Shown: positions 48,833 to 59,704 of the stretch, in pieces
Position numbering within the stretch: position 1 is the first letter of the stretch
Layout of the letters: every line of letters starts with the position of its first letter
Source: Bryopsis sp. KO-2023
Lineage: Eukaryota > Chlorophyta > Ulvophyceae > Bryopsidales > Bryopsidaceae
Length of the DNA: 64,000 nucleotides
Direction: 5' to 3'
NCBI GenBank assembly: GCA_030272585.1
Contig: BSYQ01000006.1
Coordinates: 3,125,001 to 3,189,000 of the forward strand
Translations under genes and position numbers: made by a program
The notes under the pieces: model-generated
What the model was told of the DNA's origin: nothing
Seen by the model: only the letters and a program-made list of their open reading frames with translations
Database searches by the model: none

Positions 48833-50760
48833 TACCAAGGAAAAGAGCATTTTTTTTTCGACAGGGCAAAAAATCGTTGCACCCCAATATCGTTGTGAAT
48901 TCTCTTATCAGTCCCTTGGACATTCTTTTCAGCAGTGGTCTCGTTTTTGTTTCTTTTTTTATATGACTTTTAAAAATCTTTGCCGAAAAATCGAATTACC
49001 TTTTTTGGATATCCTGTTGTGGTTTCTTCCCCCGCTGTCCCTATAACAAGGTTGTATCGATATTGAGCGATGGATCATGCTTTCTTTGCTGCTTTTTTTG
49101 TCCTGAAATGTAATTGTGTAATGCATCAAGACTGACATGTGGGTTAATTTGATCTACAGTATTTCCATCGATCCGCGTCTCTAAATAAGAAAAAAATATT
49201 TTTTTGTGTGTTTTTTTTCAACTGGTTCATTCGAGGTCTCTGTTCCTTTCGAGCACCATAAAAAAACAAACAGCAAGGAAAAAGGGTCAAAAAAAATCTG
49301 AAAAATGGTGAATTATATAGGACAAGACAGTGGTGGTGTCACTGGTCGGATTAGAAGTCTGCAAGCAATGCTTTCTGTTTTTTGTTTTTTTTTGCTGATC
49401 CGCATCTTATCAACCTTGAAATTCTCTTTTCCTTGTGGATGAATGTTGGAACAGCTTTTCACTGGAGCTATTATGAGTTGGTTATTTTTTTTCTTTACGA
49501 TCACTCTATGATTTCACACTGGTTGGAAATCCAACACATCAAAACGAAGAGAATTGTCAAAAAATTGGAATCAACCTCTCAACAAACACACAACTTTCCT
49601 CTTTTTTTTTTTTTTTTTGGGGGGGGGGAGATCATTCATTATGCTTGCATGGCACATTGAACAGAACTACTATTGAACAGAACTACTGCAAGCCGAATCA
49701 TAACATAACACCACCACGAAGAATGAAAATCTTGCAGCGGTGAATTTCAGCGTGCAAATTTCAGCCCACGGGCGTCCCCCGCTGTTGACTGTTTTTTTGC
49801 AAGCATTTAGAGACGGACTGTGATGCATATTTTTGGGCAAAAAACACCGCGGATTGCATTCTGATCGACTTCGGGAGCGGATGCCAAGCATCAACATAAA
49901 GCCAAACCCACACGATTGACTACAAAACAACAAGAAGAAAAGAAAGAAACTTTCAACAGCTTTTTCCAGAAGCAAATTTGTTGGCTTGAATTTTTTGTTT
50001 TTTTCTCCATATCGATAAGGAGAAGCAGTAGGCTTGACGGTTTTTCCTGGGAAAGACATCAGTTGTTGTTTTTTTGCCTGCCGAGTACGCATCGCAATCA
50101 GCGTAAGGTGCGGACCTTCTTTTTTGACGTCGAGTTTGCCATCCCTTGTTCGCGCGTATCGAAAACTTCCTTCGATCAGCATCCGAGTTTTGTTTCGCTT
50201 TTTTCCCAGACCCCCCCCTCGATGAAACCTTTTTTTTTTTCTTAACCTGTTTTCGTTTTCGCTCCCCCGCTTCGTTCGGGTTTTACAGAACACGCCAGCG
50301 ACGAGGGATAGGTTCGTTCAGCGGAGCCAGTTTAACGCTCCCTCCGTGAGAAGGTGTGCAGCAAGTGCTTGTTGGAAGTCGAATAACAACCTATTCATGA
50401 TCCCTCAACCCTCATTTTTTTCTTTTTAAAACTGTTTTTCATTGTCTTGGATGAAACTGCAGCATCCTATTTTATTCTGCAGCATTGATTTTCCAGATCT
50501 GCAAATTCCATGTGATTCTTGATCAAGTCTCGGAAGCTTCGTATGGCGAGTCCTAAAGGACCTGCCATTTGATTTCCTTGTTTTTTTGTTCAAGGAATAA
50601 TGACGATTTCAATTTTTTGTTCTGCTCCCTTTTTCATGGGTTGTATTTTCTTAAGGTCCCTTTTCTTTTTTTTAGGGTCTTTTTTTTCTGTTGTTTCTCT
50701 ATTGTGACACGAGGGATGTTTTTTTGTGTTTTTTTTTTTAATCCAGGGAAATTTGCAAAC
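48833..50760. other. Intergenic/5' leader between CPBP and CHUP1-like B genes
   Basis: The stretch includes the CPBP 3' end and the CHUP1-like B promoter. A possible non-coding 5' exon of the latter runs from about 50289 to 50346. It begins after TTTTACAG, and neither donor choice (50346 or 50363 region) gives a phase that fits the next coding exon. A 16-bp direct duplication (ATTGAACAGAACTACT) lies at about 49657-49688. Nothing else is recognisable. Confidence 0.45.
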
Positions 50761-53700
50761 ATGGATAAAATGGAAAGTCTGAAGGCTGAGGCCTTCAAAC
50801 TGAGAAGGGACCTGGAGCAGGAATTGAGGAATCACCAATATCAAAGGGTGGGCTGCGTTTCGTGTGTGTGCTGTGCAGGAATTTTCTCCTCATTAAAACT
50901 CATATTTTTTTCCTGTTCATTTTTCGACAATTCTCTGTGCATTATTTCAATTTTAACAAGGCCTTGTGAAAAAAACTGGTGCTTGGTTCGACATTCGCTC
51001 TGCTGTTCGTGAGGTGGAATGAATATGTTTCTAGTTATCATATTGGACAGCGTTTCTCATGGAGGCCATCCACATGCCTATGGATATACATATCTATAAT
51101 ATATCATGCGATCTATCATGCTTTCCAGTCATTTCTAGAAAGAGAAATTATCCTGACACATGTTTGTTTCTTGGCGACCTCCAGGAAGACCTCATGAAGG
51201 ACAAACGCCACATCGAATTGGATATCACGAAAAACCGAGCCTCGCAATTCCGTCGGAAATCGTCCCACCACGAACCCGACGACGAAATGATAGAACTCAT
51301 GGACAAACTCAGCACGCAAGAAAACTTGATCAGAAAGGTGGGGGGAAAACTTGGGGCAATGTTAGCCGAGTCCGAATATTTTCCACCAACTCCAGCAACG
51401 TCCAAGCTTCTTTTCAGAACGAAACAAAACATACACGCCGCAGCACAGAATAATTTTCTCGTCTTGGTTTGACGAAGGGGGGATTTGGTGTTTCTGAAAA
51501 TGGCTTGGCAGGTAGATGCCAAGATTTTTCCGTTGGAAAGGGCTTTGGGGGATCTTGGGCAAGTTTCCACCATCATGGACGACAGGGAGCTGTCGTACGA
51601 GGATGCGGCCCAAGAAGTGGAGGACATCATGGCGAAAATGTTTGGGGACCTCAACCTCTCCAAAGAAACAACATCCACCACGTCTGTCGGGCACATGCCG
51701 AAAAGCTTGATGGAAGAGTTGAAGGTGAACCATTCTTTGGCCGTTGTTTTCTTTTTTCTTCTTCTTGTGTTTTTTCATGAATGGCTCATTGATTGAGACT
51801 TGAAACAGGCCCCAGGGTTACAGCCCCAATGGCCTTCTCAAGTGTAAACAGATTCCTTCTTCTGTTTTTATTTTCCTTTTGAAAAGAATAAGTTGCACAG
51901 ATCTCCATTTATATAATAAACACTAACTGTGATATTACTCATCTGGGGTAGAGAGCTAGATACGGACATTGGGATGAAACGGTGGTTTTCTTCTGAGTCA
52001 GCCTATAACACGTTTCGGTGAATGGGCTGCACTCGGCCTTTTGGCGTTGTGTAAACTACTTTCAACTCAATTATTCATCTGATGAAGGTTTTCTCTCTTG
52101 GTTTTTTGCCCCCCTCTTGGATCCAAATATCCAAGCAAACATCCTCAGCTTTTTCTTTTCTTTTTTTTTTTTAAGGGAAAAAGAGCGAGAACAAATTTTG
52201 CGAAAGTTATTATTAGTATATTTAAGAGGATTGTAGTGTTTGATTCTCGATCTTTACAGTGTCCCTTTTTTGTTTTTCGACTTTTGTTTTCCAGGAAAGG
52301 CTCGAACAGGGCTCCTTGAGACGGCAGAGGGATGCCCTGTCTTCCGTTTCCTCCACCAATTTGGACGTGGATGACTATTCTTACGACACCAAAATCGTCA
52401 CCAGCAAGACGATCCAGCCAAAAAAAATGTGGCACAAACATGATCTCGCCAGGGTTTCCATGAAATTGGACAGGATCAAAGGGGTGTCCAAAAAACAGCA
52501 GCTGGGAGGAGTGAGCAGGACCCAGGCGTTCAACTTCCCGGCGGTCGATCGTGCAGATGCTTTCAAGGACCCGGATTACTGGCCCACCGATATTGAAGAG
52601 CCTCCCAGTGACGACTCTTCTGATGGCATGTCAGCCATACACGAGGAGACATCGTCTCAAGAAAGTCTGCCATACGTTCCGAAAGACAGCATAGATGAGG
52701 ATGTAATGATGTCTCTGGGACTGGAGCTGGACGAATATGAGCCTGCCAGGGATCCTTTCCGCAGCGACAATCTCGTGTCACTGAACATCAACGTGGGGGA
52801 CTCACAGGATGCCCCTGCATCACGCAGCGGTACAGGGACTGGGACGGCAGCAGGAGCAGACAATCAAGGTGGTCAATCAGGGATGGGCGACAGCTTGGGT
52901 TCTGGTGAAGGACCTGGGTTAGGTCCTGGAAAAGGCCCGGGACAGGGACCAGGATTAGGTCCAGGTGATGGAGCGGGATTGGGGCCAGGCATGGGTCCTG
53001 GGAAAGGCCCTGGACTGGGACCTGGTGGTGGTCCTGGATTGGGACCAGGCGATGGTCCTGGATTGGGACCAGGTTTGGGGCCAGGCGATGGACCTGGGAA
53101 AGGTCCTGGGTTGGGACCTGGTTTAGGGCCAGGCGATGGACCTGGGAAAGGTCCTGGGTTGGGACCTGGTTCAGGGCCAGGCGATGGTCCTGGCTTGGGT
53201 CCGGGTGGTGGACCTGGCTTGGGTCCTGGTTTAGGGCCGGGCGATGGACCTGGCTTGGGGCCTGGTTTAGGGCCGGGCGATGGACCTGGCTTGGGTCCTG
53301 GGTTAGGGCCTGGTGATGGACCTGGCTTGGGGCCTGGGTTAGGGCCTGGCGATGGTCCTGGGTTGGGTCCAGGTTTAGGGCCTGGCGATGGTCCTGGCTT
53401 GGGTCCTGGCTTGGGTCCTGGTGAGGGGCCTGGATTGGGTCCGGGAAAAGGGCCTGGCTTGGGCCCAGGATTAGGGCCTGGCGATGGTCCGGGATTGGGT
53501 CCGGGATTGGGTCCGGGTTTAGGGCCTGGATTGGGTCCTGGACTGGGACCAGGCTTAGGACCGGGCTTGGGTCCTGGTGATGGCACGTTTTCACTGAATC
53601 TGAACATCATGGGTGATGGAGCTGGGGTGGCAGGCTCAGAAAGAAGTGGTCCTGGGGGAGCAGGTGGTAACGCAGGGGGTGGGGATACTACGGTCAACGT

Positions 53701-56643
53701 CCCCATCAGCGTTAGCGACTCAGGAACAGCCAACGTTGGCCAGGGCTTTGGAGGGCCAGCTCCTGCTGGGAAAGGTCCCCCAGGTTCAAGTCCAGTGGGT
53801 GGTGCTGCCCATGGCGGTGATATGCAATCTGGGCCTTCTGTTGGGTCGACCCCTGGAACTGGTGGTGGTGGGGGCAATGCTGCTGGCCCAGGAGGTGGTG
53901 CACCTGGCACGGGACCTGGAGAAGGGAATCAAACAGGACTGTTGTCAGATGGTTCTGGAGCAGGAGCCGGTACAGGTGCCGGTACAAGTGCTGGTATAGG
54001 TGCTGGTGCAGGCGGCTTTCTTTTTCGCAGCAAAGCTGCAAAGCCATCAGAAGCGATGCAAAAATGGTATGGCCTCCTCGAAAGGGCGTTCAAAAAGAAA
54101 AGCGAAATCCCTGTTGGACTCGTCGCTCAAGCAGTCAAAGAGAAGAACGCGGTCCCCACAGAAGTTCTGCCAACAGTGGACCTCAAGGGGATGAAGCTCA
54201 ACATAGACCTGCATGACCCTACAAACCGTAAGCCACCATTCTTCAGTCAATCACGATTTTTGTTGGTTAAATCACTCCTCTGCCATGCCATTTCCATCAT
54301 AACCAATTTTTGTGTCGTTTTTCCAGTTCCAAAACCCACAGGACCACAGATTGAGCTGGAAGTTACTGCTGAACCACTGCCAGAGCTGAAACCTACACCA
54401 CCACCAGCTCCTCCAAAACCTACAGCACCACCCCCGGTGCCCCCTCCTCTGAAACCAGCAACAGCACCCCCACCACCCCCACCTGCAAAGCCCAAGACAG
54501 CACCCCCACCCCCTCCCCCTGGCGTCAAAAAGGGTGCACCGCCGCCTCCCCCTCCTCCACTCAGAGGCAAAGGTGGTGGGCGAGGCCCACCCCCTCCCCC
54601 ACCTGGTGGACGGGGTAGGGGCCGAGGTCGGGGGGGTCCACCCCCACCTCCAGGAAGGGGCAGAGGCCGTGCAGGTGGTCTGAAGCGGCAGCCAAAGGTA
54701 CCTAGATCGGCATATTCATGGATATAATGTACTGCAATGCAACCCCCCATGTCTTACATACATTCATGCTGAGAACAATCGTGGTTTATGTTACGGAGCT
54801 GCCAGTCTACGTTGCTAGCAAGAACTGATGGAGTCGATTTTATGGGCTCAAGAAACCTGTTTTTTCATAAAACGGTGAGAAATATTGACCTGAAGTACAA
54901 TGATATGTCTGACAGGTCATCGAGATGTTTCAAGACATGCGCCGCCAACTGCTGGGTAACCAGAAAGGCGGTGCCGGCAGGAAAGGGGGGGGTGCGAAGA
55001 GCAATGAGCCGGTGGATGCAAACGCCTTTGTGGCAGAAATGCAAAAGCATAGCCCTTATCAGCAGCGGGTGAACGACAACATCATCAAATACGGCCCAAT
55101 TATCAAGGATCTGGCAAAGGAGGTGGCGAATTTTGCTGCCACGGACATCAAGCATCTGCTGGAGTTCGTGGAAAGCACGGATGCGCTGCTGGAGGAGTTG
55201 GAGGATGAGTTTGCTGTGCTGAAGAATTTTGATTGGCCCAAGAAGTATCAGACTTTCAGAGAAGCGAAGGTCATGTATGGAAAGCTGCAAGAGATGAAGA
55301 AGAAATTCAAGGAATGGCCCAGGGTGAAAAACAAGACGGCGACGATGGAGCTTGCGGACATCCAGAAATATATGGTGAGCTGATACCGTTTTTGAGAAAT
55401 GTATGGTGAATTTTTTTGTATTGGACTCGGGGTTTTTGCGACTCGGGGTTTTTAAATAAATATGTTTTGTTACCATGTGGAGTCGGGGGTTTTGAATCCT
55501 GACAGAAGCTTTTTTTTTTCTGCTGTGATGAAATCTTCTGCAAAATTTTGTTTGATCCAGAAAAGGCTGTCTCGTATCTGTTGAAACAAAATCATGGTCG
55601 ACAGTATGTGGGTTCGTCGCTTTCTTTTTACTTTTTCCATGATCGTCCGAGTCCCCCTTCACTTTTTCTCTATCTGTAGTGTGCATTGCAAATGTCGATT
55701 GCTTATTGAGTGCTGTGGGCCCCCCGCAATACGTCGTCCAAACTACCCATTCTCACAGTCAAACTCCCCAAGACGTCCTGCTGAGTCGTTCATATTGTAC
55801 AGTCTGTCACACCTGCCGGCATGTGCTTATTTTTTTATTAATTCATTCACTTTTTTCTTTCGTTTTTGTCTTTTTGTTCCCTGCAATCAGGAACAAACGA
55901 TCGACGCCATCGATAAGCTGGAACGCACAAGAGAAGGGGACGAAAAGAAATACAAGGAGGCCAAAATTCCGTGGAACAACAAAATCATAACCGAAGTCAA
56001 AGTGAGCTCTCTTGCTTTGATGGACACGTACATGAAAGTCGCCCTGGAGGATGTGGGGAAGCTTCTGGCAAACGAATCCAATGCAGCAAAGCTTAAGGAA
56101 AAGGGAACCAAGACATTGAACGGTGAGCACCGGTGACTTGCCACCCAGATGTTTTTTAAAAGTTTTTTCTTTGAAATTTAGTTTGCAATTTGGATGTCGT
56201 TGGTTTTTTTTGCTTCCCCACGTTAGGAAAGAAAATTTGAATTCTAAAAAATTTAATAAAAAAGATTCGGTTGGCTGTCCACAGAATATATGATATGTGG
56301 ATATTTTGTTTCCTCTGCCATTTTTTTGTGCAATTTTTTATAGGAAAAGAGAAAATTGAAGAAAAAAACTGGTGCATTTTTTTAAGTGTTTGTTTGTTAG
56401 GGAAGATAGAGTGCTCTTTTGAGGTGAAATTTTTCTTATTCTCCCTATCTTTTTATTACTTTTTTTTCTCCAAAAAAAAAGAGATTTCAGGTGATGATTT
56501 AACTTTTGTTTTTTACACCGTTTTTTCCAGGAACGCTTCGGTTTGCATTCAAGGTCCATCAATTTACAGGGGGATTCGACGATGATTGCAACGCACGATT
56601 TTTTGAAATTTGCGACAAGGTCAAAGAATTTCAAGCTATGTGA
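50761..56643 (+). CDS. CHUP1-like actin-regulatory protein, paralogue B
   Basis: Exons: 50761-50847, 51185-51337, 51512-51724, 52295-54227, 54327-54697, 54916-55374, 55891-56122, 56531-56643; 1186 aa. ATG 50761 is the first in-frame Met after a TTTAATCCAG acceptor and matches an internal Met of paralogue A, so upstream coding exons like those of A are absent or unrecognised. Order: two helices (MESLKAEAFKLRRDLEQEL), the shared 71-codon exon (FPLERALGDLGQVSTIMDD), a linker, a roughly 225-aa GPGLGPG/GDGPG array, a Gly/Ala-rich stretch, a conserved helix (MQKWYGLLERAF), a long polyproline and RGG tract, then the CHUP1 C-terminal domain (IEMFQDMRRQLLG, AVLKNFDWPKKY, IPWNNKIIT, LRFAFKVHQFTGGF). 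The last blocks match land-plant CHUP1 (AVLKHFDWPE; VRFAFRVHQFAGGF). Proposed function by homology is actin filament nucleation. It lacks the Glu/Lys helix of A. Confidence 0.87.
51797..52055 (+). repeat. Dispersed repeat, longest copy (SINE/MITE-like), in CHUP1-like B intron
   Basis: 51797-51859 matches 25023-25084 inverted, and 51951-52055 matches 29311-29416 inverted and 23847-23900 direct. The copy therefore appears to span about 260 bp with a diverged middle. There are no open frames, and I see no clear terminal repeats or pol III boxes, so its class is unknown. It lies in intron 51725-52294. Confidence 0.65.
52900..53585 (+). repeat. Coding minisatellite: GPGLGPG/GDGPG array in CHUP1-like B
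   Basis: About 225 residues of GPGLGPGLGPGDGPG-type units are encoded by tandem DNA blocks of roughly 30-45 bp (GGGCCTGGCGATGGTCCTGG variants), the most homogeneous around 53200-53420. Asp and Lys punctuate at regular spacing. The frame is fully preserved. Confidence 0.93.
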
Positions 56644-58030
56644 AACAAAGATGAGATTTTTTTTTTGAAACGGGGTGGGGAAAGGAAATTCACCTTTATT
56701 TTTTTTTCTTTTGAATTTTAATCAATGGGGACAGAAAAAAAAAAAAAGAATCAATTTTTCAGCCAAGAGAATCAAAAGGCACCAGATTTTGTTTTCTCTT
56801 TCTTTTCAGGGGGTAGTTAATTTGACGGACGATATATATATTTTTTTCTTCAGCGACGTTTGTGTGGGGAAAATGAATGCTTTTGTTCAAAATCGATCAT
56901 GGCTCCCTTTTTCACTTTATTTTTGGCATGGAGTTTGCTTTCTTCCTCAATTTTTCGAACATCTCGGTGGTTGATGAAGGGGGCATATGTACGGAGAGGG
57001 GTTGGAATTGGAGATTTTCAGTAACTTCAACAAACGATTATCTGCATGCAGAAAAGTTCTGGTGTGGTAGTTTGGCTAGGGGTAGTTGGTTCCGAGGGGT
57101 ATTGTGGTTTTTTTTGGGGGGGGGCAAGATTCTGGAATTTTGGTTCAAAATGTATGTAAACCTCAAAAATAGTGGAGGAACTGACGATGACTTGCTTAAT
57201 CCACTTTTTTCAAGGAGAAATGTTATCCTGATGTTTCACTGGTTTCCTTCACAATTCTTTCACTCTGGTTTACTCTCATCTCATCCCATTTTTCCACAGG
57301 AAATATCATCATCATTTCTTCAATCGTTGCACCACATGTCACTGGTAGTTTCAGGTTCATGGAAATTATCCTTGATAAAATTCCACATACAGCAGAATAT
57401 CAATCCACCCAAATGCGCGGTGGTTTTCAGAAACATTAACCCTCGTATCGGGGTGGTGATTCGGTCAAAAATTGTACAGACGTGGCAAGGATAAGAGGAT
57501 GAACAGGGTTTGTTATTGGCCTGTGGGTAGCACATGGCTTCGAACAGCAGGTTTCTGTTTCATGAGGTTTTTTCTTTTTTTGTCTTTGTTAAAGCAAAGA
57601 AAGCTTTACTGGGAATGTCTTCCCAGTGAGTTCCCACTGGTGCAGAAGGACTAACAAGGGAATATAAATCTAATTTTATATATTTTCTGCAACAGTACTT
57701 TTGGAACGTTCTTTTGGGAAAAGAGCTTGAATCCCTGGGTTTGGGTGGGGTTTATTTTTCCCTGTGTCAGAATCTTTCATATATATATATATTTTTTATC
57801 CACAAAAAATCGAGAAGTGAAAAAGTGGGCCAGGATGACCTTTTCCCAGGTAGAAGTTTCAACGCCCGATGGTGAAGCTGCGGTCCTTTCTTTTTCTTGT
57901 TTTCGCTGATCAGCTCTTTTCATTTATGAAATGATTTCAGATGCAAATCATTAGCGGCATCATTGTCCCGAGAGCGTTCAAAAACGGCGGGGTGGAGGGA
58001 AAAAGTCACTCGCGCAGGTGAAGTTTTTTC

Positions 58031-58500
58031 CTTGGCGGCCAAAAAACAGTTTCCGCTTTCGACCGTCTTCCACGGTTCGAGCTCCGTCCCAGGATCCTGC
58101 GAAGGAAAGAAATAGAACTGAAGCGGTGCGGCACCCAGGTTGCGACGACGGTTAAGTTATCATGGGCGATGATGTTTTTTGATGTTTTTCCTTGGCGGCC
58201 AAAAAAAGGTCCACTTTCGACGGTCTTAAACTGCTCGTGCTTCGTCTCAGACTTCGCTGAAAGGAAAGAAATGGACCAGGAGCGGTGGGGCACCCAGGTT
58301 GCAACGACGGTTAAGTGATGATGCGCGATGATGTTTCGTGATTCTTTCCTTGGCAGCCAAAAAAGGGGTCCACTTTCGACGGTTCTGCACTGATCGTGCT
58401 TTGTACCAGGCTTCGGCGAAGGAAAGAAATGGAACTGGAGCGGTGCGGCACTCAGATTGCGACGACGGTGAAGTGATGATGCGCGATGATGTTTCGTCGT
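58031..58500. repeat. Tandem repeat, period 158-159 bp, three copies
   Basis: Unit starts (CCTTGGCGGC or its variant CCTTGGCAGC) lie at 58031, 58190 and 58348. Each copy contains CACTTTCGACGGT-like, GAAGGAAAGAAATGGA-like and GCGACGACGGTTAAG-like blocks in the same order. A minus-strand frame (58006-58536, 176 codons) stays open across all copies and encodes a diverged repeat (NIIAH..LTVVATWVPHR). Confidence 0.9.
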
Positions 58501-58859
58501 GTTTATCCCGTGGCTGGCCGAAGATCGTGACCACAAACGTGGAAAGGTTCTTTTGTCTTCGCAAACAACGCGATCCTCTTACTCTCTTTTTTGTTTTGCT
58601 GTTTCTGTCGTGATGTTTTTCCATATCATCGTGATGCTTTTCTTTTTCTGTCGGAGTTTTTTTTTTCTCTTTTTGTTTGTTTGTGCGTTTGTGTTTCGTG
58701 TTGTGTTGTCTGGCAGAGGTGTCTAGTGACGCCAAAAAAACAGCGGGCAGCGACCCCTTACCCCCTCCCCTGTGGACGTCTAGATTGCTTTCACGTGTTT
58801 TATTTTATCTTGTTTTTTTGGTCGACGTCCACGAGGGGAGCTCTGGGGCAAGTGGAGGG

Positions 58860-58884
58860 GGACAACCCCCTAGGGGGGTTGTCC
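58860..58884. repeat. Perfect 11-bp inverted repeat with 3-nt loop
   Basis: GGACAACCCCC (58860-58870) is followed by TAG and by its exact reverse complement (58874-58884). It would form a very GC-rich hairpin on either strand. There is no adjacent U-tract, and it is intergenic. Confidence 0.85.
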
Positions 58885-59130
58885 AGGCACTCATCCCCAA
58901 CCCTCACTACCTATGCGGTAAGGGGTTGTTTAGGAAAATTATTTAACTGAGAAAAAAACCCTCCGCGGACCACGACGTGACGAGAAGAGAAGAGGCCACC
59001 TGCCGCCACCGTTCCTCCAAAGCTCAGCCAAGCAAAATTTCGTTCCTTTCAGTTTTACTAAGTTTTTTTTCTTTCTTTAGGTGGGTTGCTTTTCTGGGCA
59101 GCCTCCTCGTGGCGCAACCTGGACGGTCAG

Positions 59131-59170
59131 GCCATTTTTCATCTGAACCATCCCTTTGATGAAAAATGGC
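59131..59170. repeat. Perfect 13-bp inverted repeat with 14-nt spacer
   Basis: GCCATTTTTCATC at 59131-59143 is exactly inverted at 59158-59170. It lies in the 3' region between convergent genes. It could be a palindromic element remnant or an RNA hairpin. Confidence 0.8.
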
Positions 59171-59704
59171 TTGACTGACTAATGGCCCAGTCCAGTTAGT
59201 CCAGTTTAATTTCAAGTGGTACCTAAGCTCAAATAAAAAGTATCTTATGAAGTCTTCCAAGCTTGAATTTGAAGACATTGAGTTCAAATGTTGCTGTTAT
59301 TGACAGTCTGACAGTTGTTGGCATCCAAAAAATTCATTGTCTCCACTCATTCATTGATTGGTTCACTTATGTTTGTGGTTACTGTGGAGCCCTGTGGAGT
59401 TTGCTGGTGGTGACTCTAGATATATATAGAGTCTTTGTTGCATGACAACTACCATTTCTGGAGGACAGGCTTTCCCAAACAGCACTTCTTCAGCACATTT
59501 CGTTTTTGTTTTCAAAAGCCCAATTATGAGGCAAGCTGACACTACACCCCCCAATCATTCTCGCCCAACACCCAATGCCCTCCATCAAATTCCCCCTGGC
59601 TCCCCCTGTCCCTAAAAACCCCCCGATTCCTTTTCGCTCGCTAACCCTCAGTCCACTTTCCAAATTAGCATACTACAAACCATAATCGACATTTGCCACA
59701 CCAA

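Larger units (their letters stand above)
56644..59704. other. Intergenic 3 kb between CHUP1-like B (+) and ORC2 (-) 3' ends
   Basis: Two convergent genes end here. The stretch holds the 159-bp tandem repeat and the two short inverted repeats listed separately, plus TA microsatellites (57778-57791 and 59418-59426). I recognise no gene. Confidence 0.5.

Noticed and set aside
26752-56643. Calling the two CHUP1-like genes formins because of the polyproline tract
   Set aside because: The C-terminal blocks match CHUP1 (AVLKNF-WP, FAFKVHQF-GGF) rather than FH2 signatures such as GNYMN.
58074-58094. tRNA-like GGTTCGAGC motif
   Set aside because: It lies within a tandem repeat unit and the flanking bases do not form a T-arm stem or an acceptor stem. 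No tRNA could be folded here or elsewhere by eye.
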